Shown piece by piece: positions 12,927-24,648 of a stretch of DNA of 64,000 nt. This stretch comes from Flaccisagitta enflata (Eukaryota > Chaetognatha > Sagittoidea > Aphragmophora): positions 47,368,001-47,432,000 of the forward strand of contig OZ231128.1 of assembly GCA_965153355.1 (NCBI GenBank), written 5' to 3'. Both the position numbers and the translations under genes were made by a program. The notes below the pieces were generated by a model, which worked only from the letters and a program-made list of their open reading frames with translations, searched no databases and was not told the origin of the DNA. The stretch's first letter is position 1; the number at the start of each line of letters is the position of its first letter.

Positions 12927-14944
12927 CAGTACGAGAATCGAAGAATTGACCAACTCCAGGGAAGCGATATCTGCCAAACCGCAGCTATGAATCAAAATTT
13001 AGAATTTTTACACATCATGCTTTATAGGTCCTCATATTCACGTAAAGTTTTGGAGCATCTGAGAATTTAATTTTTTTTAAAATAAATTTTTAAATTTTTG
13101 CTGATTTCAACCACAAAAATTACACTATGCTTATATTACTAAGACTCGTTTAGCAAAATTCGTTTTTTTTGTTGGAGATTTTCTTTATTTTTGGGGCTGC
13201 GGCACCCCGAAACTTAAAAAACACAAAAAGTGGAATATCTCCTCAGGTTTTCAATAAAATCTCCTGATTTTTTGTGTGGTAGTAGTTTTTGGACTCACTA
13301 ATAAGTATGAAAAATTTCAGTTCTTCAAAAATTTTTTTGACAAAGTTATTAAATTTTGAAATATTCACAAAATGCAATGTAAGAGGTTTTACCCTCCAAA
13401 ATTTTTTTCTCAAATAAAAAATTTTGCCAATTGTTATTTTTTGACATAGTTAATTACAAATTAAGAGTTTCTGAAAAAAAATTTCAACTAGCCCTCTTAG
13501 AAAAAAAAATTTTTTCTCAAAAATCGTGAAAATGACCAATTTTTTAAAGTTGAATAAAAACTGTTCCTGTCATCCAGATTATCTTCATTTTTGGTGGAGT
13601 TGTTACCTATTATCTACCCTAACTTCACCTAAAATTTGAGCTCACTGCACCAAACGGTTGTGGAGATATTGACGTTCAAAGTTACTTTGTCAGAGCAAAA
13701 TCAGCAAAATTGGCATTTTGGCTATTTTTGAGCTAGCATAAAATTTCTTTTTTTCATCCAGAGACCTCCACCCAATTTTTTGCTTTGTTACTCAAGTTTA
13801 AGCATATATTAACATTCCAAAATTTCACACTTGTCAGGCAAGCCGTTTTAGGGTTATGATGGTCCAAAGTTTTAAAAAACGCCAATTTTTCAACAAAAAT
13901 TACAATGAAAATTTTTCAAAAAGATTTTAAAAAAAAGCTGTTCTCAAGGTTTTGAATCTGGATGAATTAGATAATTCCCAGTTGTGTTGAACCCCTCTAT
14001 GAAAACCATTTCATGAAAATTTTTCGCTTATTTTTTTCCCAAAGATTTGGTTGAAAAATTGGCGTTTTTTAAAACTTTGGACCATCATATCCCTAAAATG
14101 GCTTGGCTGACAAAGTGTGAAATATTGGAATATGAATATATGCTTAAACTTGAGTAACTTCAGCAAAAACGGAGGTCTCTGGACGAAAAAAAGAAATTTA
14201 ATGCTAGCTCAAAAATAGCCAAAATGCCAATTTTGCTGATTTTGCACTGACAAAGTAACTTTGAACGTCAATATCTCCATAACCGTTTGGTACAGTGAGC
14301 TCAAATTTTAGGTGAAGTTAGGGTAGATAATAGTAGCAACTATACAAAAATAGAAGATAATCGGATGACAGGAACAGTTTTTATTCAACTTTAAAATGGG
14401 TCATTTTCACGATTTGAAAAATTTTTTTTTTACAGAGTGGTCAAATTTTTTTCAGAAACTCTTAATTTAGCAATTAACTATGTCAAAAATAACAATTGGC
14501 AAAATTTTATTGAGAAAAAAATTTTGAAGTAAACTCTCTACATTGCATTTTGTGAATATTTCAAATTTTCTTTAATCAAAAAAAAATTTTGAAAACAATT
14601 TCTCTTATTAGTGAGATACTACCACACAAATCAGGAGATTGTGAAAACCTGAAGGAATGTTCCCTTTTGTGTTTTGCAGTTTTGTATACATAAATGAATC
14701 TCAACAAATAATTTTAATAAAATAAAATATTTATTATTATCATATAAGCATTTTTTGTGTGTAATTTTGTAAGTTGAAATCAGCAAAAAACTGAAAAAAT
14801 TTATTTTTCAAAAATTCTCAGATTACTCAGCTATGCCTAGAGGACCTATAGGTGCAGTATGTGATAAAAAATTTTAGCTTGATTACTAGCGGTTTGGCAG
14901 ATATCGCTTCCCTGGAGTTGGTCAATTCTTCGATTCTCGTACTG
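12927..14944. mobile_element. 2.0-kb foldback element with TA-flanked CAGT ends
   Basis: Both ends read CAGTACGAGAATCGAAGAAT inward and are flanked by TA (12925-12926 and 14945-14946). The arms run about 970 and 900 bp with a ~140-bp spacer near 13,910-14,045. CAGT ends plus TA duplication are typical of the Tc1/mariner superfamily. No transposase is present, so this is non-autonomous. The arms differ by scattered substitutions and small indels. The interior is AT-rich with phrases such as GAGATATTGACGTTCAAAG. Confidence 0.8.
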
Positions 14945-15131
14945 TATCTATTGCAGACTTGCATTTTGATTGGGGTTCTCAGCACAACTTGTGGGTTGCT
15001 TATCTCATCCAGATCGAACAACGATGAGACCTGATTGCGTCTCTGCGTGAATTGAATTTTGCGCGAAACAGTTGTTACGAAGGGACAGACGGCCAGACAG
15101 ACGCGCCCCCCCCCCCCCCGCCAAGAACAGT

Positions 15132-15272
15132 AAACAAGGCCGAATACACTCCCCCTCAGTCGCAGACGGGTGGGCAGGGGCGGAAAAGCGAAGAAACGCT
15201 CCTAATTTGTTTTGGTTACCGACGGACCGACCGACATAGCAAGGTCTAGAGTCGCGAGTCCGCGACTAAAAA
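15132..15272 (+). mobile_element. Family A (HINE-like) element
   Basis: It starts AAACAAGGCCGAATACAC, has AGTCGCAGAC near the start, a GACGGACCGACCGACA array, and ends in the hairpin AGTCGCG-AGTC-CGCGACT then AAAA. The hairpin strand GAGTCCGCGACT has the reverse complement AGTCGCGGACTC, matching the subterminal AGTCGCAGAC at 9 of 10 positions. Confidence 0.7.
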
Positions 15273-15688
15273 CGGCTTTATCTTTGACCCGCAAACAGCG
15301 GCGGTGTCTCTAACTGCCGCGTCAGAATCATCTTAGGCCTGATTCTCAGCGATTTTGAAAAGGCATGACAGACACCCATACCGACGTACCCACCGAGCGA
15401 CGGACAAATCCTATGATACTACATGCGAGGACGTATCTGAGAAAAGGACCAGATGTTGATTTTAGAAATAGAACATGGAGCTCTCCCAGCGTAGAAATTG
15501 CATCACCTAATTACATCTATGTCTCAGTTTCATCGTTCTCCATGACTGCCTCTACTTATATTAGTTCCCACCCACACGCGGCAATGCAGCCCTTACGCGG
15601 CCCCCTTTCTTTGTTTTGATTTTTGAAGCTTTCACGGTTTATGCTGGGAAGGGATCATGGATAGACAAACGGACAACTGGACGCTGTT

Positions 15689-18406
15689 ATATCGTCCCTG
15701 ATTTTGGCCATGGTAATTAACAGTACTTTAACGCCGTTAATTAACACTATATAGGTACCAGGAAATTAACTAAGAAAAACATTTCTTTATTTTTGAGAAA
15801 ATTACTGAAAATAGGTGCTGAAGGTTGTTGTTAATTATCAGGTACCTGTATGCTTGTTAATTAACATGCTGTTTTGATGTTAATTAACACCCCATTTTAG
15901 GCGTTAATTAACACAAAAAAAAGATTATTAACAAATTGTTAAAAATATACCATTTTTGGTGTTAATTAACGAGTTTGCAATGTAATTGTTAATTAACATG
16001 AAAAAACTAGCAGGTTAATTAACACAAAAAAATATAGATTATTAACAAATTGATTTTGTACCTATACGCTGTTAATCAACATGCTGTTTTTGATGTTAAT
16101 TAACACCATATTTCCCAATATTAACCCAAAAAATATAGATTATTAACAAATTGTTAAAAATAATCTTTTTGTGTTAATTTATAAGTGAAATGTGGTGTTA
16201 ATTAACATCAAAAACAACGTGATAATAACACAAAAAATATGAATTATTAACAAATTGATTTTGTGTACTTACACGCTGTAAATTAACATGCTGTTTTTGA
16301 TGGTAATTAACACCCAATTTCATGTTAATTAACACAAAAAATATAGATTATTAACAAATTGATTTTAAAAGTGTGCAATTTTTGTTAATTAACAGTTGAA
16401 ATGTGGTGTTAATTAACATAAAAAACAGCGTGTTAAATAACACAGAAAAATATATGGATTGTATATGTGAGCTATCGATTTATATTTGTTTTTGATGTTG
16501 ATTAACACATTTCATGCGTTAATTAACACCAGAAAAATATAGATTATTAACAAATTGTAAAAATATACCTATTTTTGTGTTAATTAACAGTTGAAATGTG
16601 GTATTGGCTCTTATAAAAAACAAGCGTGTTAATTAACACAGAAAAAATATAGATTATTAACAAATTGATTTTGTACCTAAACGCTGTTAGTAACATGCTG
16701 TTTTTGATGTTAACTATTTCCGAATTTCACCTGTTAATTAACATAAAAAAATTTTATATTGTTAATATTTTGTTAATAATCTATATCTTTTGTATTAGTG
16801 CGCCATATGAAAATGGGTGTTGAGTACCATCAAAAACAGCATGTTAATTAACACAGAAAAAATATAGATTATTAACAAATTGATTTTGTACCTACACGCC
16901 GTTAATTAACATGCTGTTTTTTATGTTAATTATCACCCAATTTCATGCGTTAATTAACACAAAAAGATATAGATTATTAACAAAATATTAAGAATATACA
17001 ATTTTTTGGTGTTAATTAACAGGTGAAATGCGGTGTTAGTTAACATCAAAAACAGCATGTTAATTAACAGCGTTTAGGTACAAAATCAATTTGTTAATAA
17101 TCTATATTTTTTCTGTGTTAATTAACACGCTGTTTTTTATGTTAATTAACACCACATTTCAACTGTTAATTAACACAAAAAAATGGTATATTTTTACAGA
17201 TTAATAATCTATATTTTGCAAGTGTTAATGCCTTGTGAAATGTGGTGTTAATTAACATCAAAAATAACATATGTTAACATTATAACTAAGATCAATTTGA
17301 TAATATCTATATTTTTCTGTGTTAATCTTTATGCTGTTTTTATGTTAATTAACACACATTTCAACTATTAATTAACACAAAAAATGGGTATATTTTTTAC
17401 AATTTGGTAATAATCTATATTTTTTTGGTGTTAATTAACTCATAAAATGTGGCGTTAATTAACATCAAAAACAACATACAAATTAACAGTGTATAGCTAC
17501 AAAATCAATTTGTTAATAATCTTTATTTTTTTCTGTGTTAATTAACACATTGTTTTTGATGTTGATTAACTCCAAATTTCACCTGTTTATTAACACCAAA
17601 AAATTGTATATTCTTAATATTTCGTTAATAATCTATATTTTTTTTGTGTTAATCAACTAACATGAAGTGGGTGTGAAATTACCATCAAAACAGCATGTTA
17701 ATTAACAGCGTAGCATGCAAATCAGTGATAATAATCTATATCTTTTCTGTGTTAATTAACACGCTGATTGCAAATGTTAATTAACACACATTTCTCCCAT
17801 TAACTAACACAAAAAAATTGAATATTTTTAACAATTTGTTAATAATATATATTTTTTTGAGTTAGTGATGAGTTGAAATGTGGTGTTAATTAAGATAAAA
17901 ACAGCATGTTGATGTACAAGCGTATAGGTACAAAATCAGAATATTTTGTTAATAATCTATATTTTTGTGTTAATTAACGCATGAAATTGCATCAAATTTT
18001 TCATGTTAATTAATACCACATTGCAACCGTTAATTAACACCAAAAATATGAAGTATGTCTCTAACCATTTGTTAATAATCTATATTTTTTGTGTTAATTA
18101 ACTTGCATAAAATGGGGTGTTAATTAACATTAAAAACAGCATGTTAATTAACAGCATATAGGTACCTGATAATTAACAACAACCTTCAGCACCTATTTTC
18201 AGTAATTTTCTCAAAATAAAGAAATGTTTTCTTAGTTAATTTCCTGGTACCTATATAGTGTTAATTATGACTGTTTTTTTAGTGTTAATTAACAGCAGAA
18301 AAACTACCGTTAATTAATGGTACTTTTTTGCCTTTTATTTACAATTTTGTCAATTAGAGGCATTAATGTGCCGTTAATTAACGCAGGGTAAATCGCTCAC
18401 GATATA
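15689..18406. mobile_element. 2.7-kb foldback element packed with TTAATTAA repeats
   Basis: Both ends begin TATATCGT inward. The left subterminal block (TATAGGTACCAGGAAATTAA, from 15750) is repeated inverted at 18,225-18,258, followed inward by matching AGGTGCTGAAGGTTGTTGTT (15821-15840; inverted at ~18,177). The symmetry centre is near 17,050. I count about 43 TTAATTAA octamers, most as GTTAATTAAC. They alternate with CATGCTGTTTTTGATG, ATAGATTATTAACAAATTG and AAATGTGGTG segments, so the arms are built from recurring composite units. There is no ORF of note. The class is unknown; structurally it resembles FB/Galileo-type foldbacks. Confidence 0.8.
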
Positions 18407-18591
18407 TCTCACTGGACGGGTCCACCGACCGACACAGTTACTCCCTGATGGCGCTGATATGCAGAATTTGTCTAGACAAGACTGGGAATTAAGATAGTAT
18501 CACTGTATCATTTATGTGTAACATTCGGGTGTGTCAATATGCAAAACATTAATCCCTTAGAGTATAACACACATGAGTGTAACATATATAG

Positions 18592-18661
18592 GTATGTATG
18601 TATGTATGTATGTATGTATGTATGTATGTATGTATGTATGTATGTATGTATGTATGTATGT
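18592..18661. repeat. (TATG)n microsatellite
   Basis: About 17 uninterrupted TATG units. Confidence 0.97.
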
Positions 18662-18757
18662 GATGGACAAATATGGACATTCTTATCTTTTCATCAGGAC
18701 TCAGACGTCAGGAGTCGTGGAGCACTGAACTAGGTGAGCGTCCTCTCATCTCGACTG

Positions 18758-18803
18758 GTCGGGGTCATTTCAGGTGCTGAGTCGGGGTCATTTCAGGTGC
18801 TGA
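18758..18803. repeat. 23-bp perfect tandem duplication
   Basis: Two adjacent copies of a unit that starts GTCGGGGTCATTTCAGG and ends TGCTGA. Confidence 0.9.
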
Positions 18804-19120
18804 TGATTTGCGATGATCGGTCAAAATAGGAGAGGGAGAGTGAGAATTGGAGGACGGGGAATACAGTCCAGAATGACCAGTTGCTTGAAGATCTACAGCC
18901 ATCAGGTCGTAAAAAAAAGAGGGAAAACGAGAACGATTAACATCATGAATTCGCGATTGCCGAGGAATGGAGCACGATTGGCTCTCGAGGTGTGTATGGA
19001 GCGATTGAAGATTGATGAAAATACTAAGGGTTGAAAGAAAAGAGAACACAATGTCAATCGTGCACATAGGCACAAGACACTATCATCTTAATCTTGCTAA
19101 TCGCCGAGTGTCTCATGAGT

Positions 19121-19320
19121 CAATGTGAACGTGGGGACCATCAAGGAGGGGCATGGGTGATTGTCGCGAGATTTTCATGCTGGACATTGGGATGGACATC
19201 ATTGATGATTGCCACACGCCTGTCGAGGACATTTAGACAATTTAAAGAGGACATGGCTGATTGTCACGAGTCTTGTGTTGGACTATGATCATCCACGATT
19301 GTCAAAATCCCGTGCCCCGA
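19121..19320. repeat. Degenerate ~100-bp tandem repeat
   Basis: GCATGGGTGATTGTCGCGAG (19151) recurs as ACATGGCTGATTGTCACGAG (19251), with further GATTGTC phrases nearby. No coding frame stands out. The rest of 18.8-19.9 kb shows nothing I can name. Confidence 0.5.
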
Positions 19321-19967
19321 ATACCGTCGTGATTTTGTAGGCAATTCAAAAGAATAAAAAAATCACTGCCTTGCGTGATACGCTCATGGCCTGTCCATTA
19401 CCTCGGACCTTTTCATTAAACGTCATCTGAGATCCACTGTACGAATATGGACGACAAAAGGTAAGCAATTCAACCATTTACGACATAAAGAAAATAACAA
19501 CGAAGACAGAACAACATCAGCAACCACCAAAAACAAAAGACAAAAACACAAAAAACAACAAAAACAAAAACAAAAACAAACCGATTTTGTACGTGTGACC
19601 TCATCAGTTATTGCCGACCAATCGCAAATTAACGTTCTTCACGCGACGCCGTACGTCCGCATCAACGATCGTCAATCGAGGGTCAACCGCGAATAGATGA
19701 TAGCCATTGAGGATAGACAATGAAATCGTGAATCAGGGCCATTATTTCTCTCATTCACGCTCATGATTCTTAGTCTACGCCCTATGGTTGAGGCCAATGA
19801 TCGCCAATTGCGCTTTGGGGACAGCGCTTGAGGTCTTGTCCTTCTAATGGATCAGCACGCTTTTGCATTGGACTCTTTTGGATACTATCAGGCACGATTG
19901 AACAATGAACAGATTGGGTACTCTTCTTGCTGATTGTCTGTCTGACTGTCGGTGTGTCGGACGGTCT

Positions 19968-20127
<160 letters not shown>

Positions 20128-20335
20128 GTGCTTTAAAGAAGGACGTATTTCTAATCCTTCAACGCAATGAGAGCCATTGAGAATAATTTCAATCGTTGCG
20201 AAATTCTAATCAGTCACAGCTTTGCAGCGAAGCCGAGTTGGGGATGTCGTTGTTGTGGTGATTGCTTTTTTGTCATTATTCGCTGGTACCAAGCGTAATA
20301 ACGCCGGTGTAGCTGTCGTGATAATGCAGTAGTTT

Positions 20336-21003
20336 TTGTTGGCAGCCCACATTAATGATGTAACAACGCTGCCACTCGTCACTCATTCATCTTCGCGCAG
20401 AAAGAGAGGCCATGTGACAGGCGGAAACGTGAGATGAATGTATGGAACTGTTGTTGCTGTTGTCGTTGTTGTTGGAGTCGTTGTTGTCATTCAGGGAATC
20501 ATTCATTTTGTCCGTTGTTGGATGCGTTGTTGTCTTGTTGCTGTTTTTAGATGCGTCCGTCAGGAACGCATCTCTATAAGAGGGTCTGTCTGTCGGTCCG
20601 TCCGTGAGTCCGTCCGTCCGTCCGTCCGTCCGTCCGTCCGTCCGTCCGTCCGTAACGCCTGTGCGAAAACCGCGTTTCTTGGCTGATTTTGTTCACGGTG
20701 GCCACGGTGAGATCCTGTGTTGAATCAATTGATCAACAAACGTGTTTAAATAGTGTCCATTGCCACTCTGTCGCTTCATCTGCCTGTCCATCTGTGCCTC
20801 CATATATGTCACATAAATATCTAGCGCCAAAGTCAATACACGAGGAGACACAGTCCGGACGCGTCGTTGCCCGGTCGGGCTTGTTGTATTGTGTTTGGCA
20901 GCCAATATTTCTGACGTAACAAAATTGTCACTCGTCGCCCGTCAGTCCCCGCGCTGGAAGAGTGGCTATGCGACGGGCAACATGAGTGGATATAATTTCA
21001 ACA
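20336..21003. repeat. Diverged direct repeat, each copy followed by GTT repeats
   Basis: 20,336-20,455 and 20,880-21,003 align with clear divergence. Shared blocks include GGCAGCC, TGA-x-GTAACAA, CACTCGTC and GCGCAG/GCGCTGG. The first copy runs into interrupted GTTGTT and the second into a long pure GTT array. This suggests an old repeat family with a trinucleotide tail. Confidence 0.5.
20543..20660 (-). mobile_element. Family A (HINE-like) end with (GTCC)n
   Basis: After TTTTT comes the hairpin AGATGCGT-CC-GTCA-GG-A-ACGCATCT (20,549-20,573), then CTATAA and about fifteen GTCC units interrupted by GTCG and GAGTCC. The stem sequence differs from AGTCGCG copies but remains fully paired apart from one bulged A. 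Confidence 0.65.
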
Positions 21004-21005
21004 GT

Positions 21006-21006
21006 T

Positions 21007-21069
<63 letters not shown>

Positions 21070-21174
21070 ATTGTTGTTTTTATTGTTGTTGTTGTTGTTG
21101 TTGTTGTTACCGTTGTTGTAGTTCTTCTTTCTTTCTTCTCCTTTTTCTTCTTCAACTTCTCCTTCTTCTTCTTC

Positions 21175-21206
<32 letters not shown>

Positions 21207-21295
21207 CTTCTTCTTCTTCTTCTTCTTCTATTCTTTTCCCTCTTTTGTTTTTGTTTTTGTTTTTGTTTTTCTTTCTCTTCTTCTCCTTCTTCTTC
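21006..21295. repeat. (GTT)n, (TTC)n and TTTTG repeats
   Basis: GTT repeats (21,008-21,108, interrupted), then TTC repeats (21,145-21,230), then TTTTTG units (21,245-21,270). The frames here are poly-Val/Cys/Phe artefacts. Confidence 0.95.
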
Positions 21296-21337
21296 TCCTC
21301 CTCCTCCTATCTCCTCTTTTCCAACCTCTCTTCAAGA

Positions 21338-21440
21338 GACTTTGTCAATCCGTCCGTCGGTCCATTTGTCCGTCGGTTTGTAATACATCAGACGAAAAGC
21401 GCGCGCCCATCCTTGTCCGTCCGCGACTATATTGTAACCT
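21338..21440 (-). mobile_element. Family A (HINE-like) fragment
   Basis: CCGTCCGTCGGTCC and CCGTCGG arrays are followed by GTCCGCGACTATATTGTAACC. Reversed, this is the GGTTACAATAT...CGCGGAC start shared with copies near 24,767, 33,713 and 41,026. The hairpin end is not clear. Confidence 0.5.
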
Positions 21441-21699
21441 CGGGTAACTGGTTGTTTCTCCTTTTCGTTGTACCCCGGCTTTCCTCTCCCCTCTCATTCT
21501 CCAAACACCCTCGCCTCCCACCGGCCCCACGGCCCAGTTTTCCAATATTGTTGGCATGAAAATCAATTGTGAATATGTAAGTTAACTGCCAACAACAATT
21601 ACATTCGCTTTGATGATTAATGTTGTATCCGATAACATCGGTGCTACCTCACACAGTATAACTATTGAGTATGAATATTGAATACACGGGTAAATCATA

Positions 21700-21703
<4 letters not shown>

Positions 21704-21776
<73 letters not shown>
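21704..21776. repeat. (GA)n microsatellite
   Basis: A pure GA tract of about 70 bp, roughly 170 bp before the start codon of the membrane-protein gene. Confidence 0.97.
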
Positions 21777-21777
<1 letters not shown>

Positions 21778-21947
21778 TGACATTGTTTCATGGCACCGGA
21801 TAGAGTAGCGACGCCGTCTCTATATTGAGGTCATTCATCAAGCAAAACAGCATGAGAACAACATCTAGTTATAAAACTTCGTAGAAAAGAGAATTACGTG
21901 AATGCGCAAGTTTTATTCATTGGGGCAGGGAAAAAAAAACCTACAAT

Positions 21948-23543
21948 ATGAATTTTGTTCTTATTTTCCGTTGGACGTTATTGCTGATGGTTAGCTTTTT
22001 GACGGCAAATGCAAACAGGATGGGAAATGATGAAGGTTTATACAAGAAATTTGGATTTAACAGAGACAAATTTTGCAGAAAAACCGCCGAGGTAAGAAAT
22101 CATTTGCATATCACTATCTCAGATTTGCCATAACTCACTAAATACGTGGCCTAAGAAATTTTTTTTTTCATATCATATTAGAATAATGCCAAGTTGTGTC
22201 CAAAACGTGCTGATTAAGAATATGTGAATGAGCGTTTTGAGTGAGTGAATGAATGAATGAATGAATGAATGAATGAATGAATGAATGAATATTTGAACAA
22301 CTGAATGTTTAAAGGCGTGAGAGGAATGAAGAAAGACATCGGAATCGACCGTTTCGCGCTGTTTTAAGGTTTTCATTACCGAACGACTGACCAACCGACC
22401 GACAGACCGACCGATCGACGGACTAATCAATTTTCACACGTTTGATTACAATCGCAAAATATGTACATCTTTAAACACTCGGTGTTAAACGAAGGAGAAG
22501 ATGCATACATCTATTTGCACAATTACAGTCTGAGTATTGGCACGAAAAAATGAAGAAGAAATTGGAGAATAAAATGTGCGAAATGGACGCGAAAAAGCTT
22601 CAATCAAAATTCCACTACGCTCGAACCGAGTCTGGAGAGATGTGCGACGGCGAGTGGTTCGCTGACTGCATCGTCAGATCTATAACCGGCCACGCGTAAG
22701 GACAGCTAACTTTAGATGTACCAAAGAAGTGAAATGATTCAACTGAATACAGGACCGGGCATAGGAGGAGAGGTTTGAAGGAAATTGGAGTTGAAATGTT
22801 ATTGTTTCAAAAGATATAAGTGGTCTGCAGAAGCAATACTTCCACATCTCATAGAGTCAGATCAATTTTCCTTCAGCGTTATGGACAGACTAACCGATGG
22901 ACGGATGGACAAACGGACGGATGGATGGACGAATCATCTCATGGTCATAGTGATGGACGCAGTGGAAAAGACATTATCATATGCAAAGGAGGTCTACAGC
23001 TTGCACTTGCACTCGCAACGCTCTTCAAAACAGCTAAGCTCGCTTTTCCACTCAAAAGGGTCGAGCAGCATGAAGAGGAAGGCAAACCTGATCCCGACTT
23101 CAAGAAGGAACCGAATATGAACCGTTGGATTTGGGACAGACTCAAATTTGAGTATTTGGTAGAACTCAATAACCGACAGAGTGATAACGGCCCGAAAATG
23201 CTGACGACGATTAGGAAAATGCAAAAGCTCGGCATGGGTAAGGTTGTATGATTGTATGGTTGTAACGCTGTATGGTTGTGTGCATGTGTATGGGGTCATT
23301 GTATTAAGACGGACCTAACTTCCTGACAGAAATGCTTTTATCAGACGGAGAAATACTAGCGACTTTGGAGTGGCTTTTTTAAGAGATGCTATAATCCATC
23401 TACAAAAAGCATTGCCTAACTGCTTCGCTTTAGATGCGGCGTTTTCATGACGGGTGGACAGGACTGCGATTGGATGGATGGACAGACAGACCAATCTGTA
23501 GAGTTGAATCTGAATCTGAAATACTAATTTGTCCTGCGAATTG

Positions 23544-23581
<38 letters not shown>

Positions 23582-24535
23582 CCATTTTAATACGCAGCTG
23601 AAGAGAGCTACATGCACCGAATTTTCCTCGAAGAAACAGAAGATTGTGATGCTTTGCCGGAATTGTTGAAAACTCGATTTACGAAAAATTGGTGGAAATG
23701 CATCATCTGTAAACGCGAATGGGGCAGCAGTTTTTGGACATTAGACGATCATTCGAACTGGGAATACTGTACATACCCTAAATGGCCCCGTGACGGCAAA
23801 GTAAAACATCAGCACAGCCTTCAAACGGAACTACAAAGATGTCGATACGGCTCCGACATAATCGTCGATCTTCAACTGGGAAACGACACGAAACGGCTAC
23901 GCGACTGCTTGCTGGGCTTGCCTCATCGCGCCATGTTGCACGAGGGCACCTTTAAAGACTTTTTCAAGGCGGTGGTGAAAGAACTGCCGCGTTTACTCGA
24001 TCACATCTCAGTCGATCGCGGGGAAATCGTGTACCAGTTTTTGCGAGAAAGAAAAGTCACCGCCGAAGATGACGACGACAATAACGACGACGGGAAATGC
24101 GAAACGAAACCTCAGCATCTCAAATCCATCAACGACACTTGCATAAGCTGTCTCGATAAAACGTGGATCGTGCATAAATCCGCGACGTTCGCGGGATGTG
24201 ACGCCAATTACATTCCAACGACGACGACGCCACCGTCGACGACCGCGTCGGTGGAATCCTCTTCCGGCGGCGGCTGCGGTACGGGATGCATTATCGGGAT
24301 CGTCGTGGGTGTTGTTGTCCTCGTCGTCATCATCGTCGTCGGCGCGATCGTCTATTGGTGGCGGAATAGAAAAGATGCGGTTGGAACAGGACAGGTTGGA
24401 ACAAGACAGGAAACCAAAGATGCGAAGCCAAAAGATGACAAAATAAACAAACATAGCGAAAAAAAGAACAACTATAATGTCAAGGATTCTCTCGGTTCGT
24501 ATGAAAGACTTGAGGCAGCCGCGGACGCCGATTAA
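21948..24535 (+). CDS. Predicted type I single-pass membrane protein, 4 exons, unknown family
   Basis: Exons 21948-22091, 22529-22695, 22951-23237 and 23598-24535 join in frame to 1,536 nt (511 residues). All introns are GT-AG with GTAAG donors (phases 0, 2, 1); an in-frame alternative acceptor at 22963 would drop four residues. Residues 1-23 look like a signal peptide (LLLMVSFLTANA). The ectodomain to about residue 404 has scattered Cys and a Trp-rich segment (WWKCIICKREW, residues 231-241), N-glycosylation sequons at 295 and 378, and an acidic run near 352-364. A Thr/Ser/Pro/Gly stalk (405-429) leads to a hydrophobic helix (430-454, GIVVGVVVLVVIIVVG) and a 57-residue basic tail with a YERL endocytic-type motif (501-504). 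I recognise no domain. It may be a cell-surface receptor or adhesion protein, but function is not inferable. Every intron carries a GACGG-type array. The fourth exon is GC-richer than its surroundings. Confidence 0.75.
22235..22435. repeat. Intron 1 repeats: (GAAT)n and a GACC/GACG array
   Basis: GAAT units (22,240-22,288), then GACTGACCAACCGACCGACA...GACGG (22,384-22,421). The upstream text (TATGTGAATGAGCGTTTTGA) also occurs, diverged, near 42,250 before another family A end, so this is a dispersed repeat sitting in the intron. Confidence 0.7.
22880..22935. repeat. Intron 2 GGACGGATGGAC array
   Basis: Degenerate GGAC/GGAT tetranucleotides just upstream of the exon 3 acceptor, probably a decayed family A array. 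Confidence 0.6.
23449..23580. repeat. Intron 3 GGATGGAC/AGAC array and (ATCA)n
   Basis: GATGGATGGACAGACAGACC (23,472-23,491) is followed by nine ATCA units (23,543-23,579), ending about 18 bp before the exon 4 acceptor. Confidence 0.8.
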
Positions 24536-24648
24536 ACGCGTCAGAACGCTGGGTGGAGACGAGCCATCAAAGTTTGGAGTTCAAAATGTGTGTTCTGTTT
24601 TGTTTTGTCGTTGAGATTATATGGCATTTGACCAGGAATTGAGATAAA

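Noticed and set aside
14827-15021. Frame reading YSTRIEELTNSREAISAKP, also seen at 12.9 kb
   Set aside because: It is the translated terminal inverted repeat of the 2.0-kb foldback, so the match between loci is not protein conservation.
22820-22950. Extending exon 3 of the membrane-protein gene to the upstream ATG at 22,820
   Set aside because: The added residues translate the GGACGGAT array. The acceptor before 22,951 restores the phase left by exon 2.
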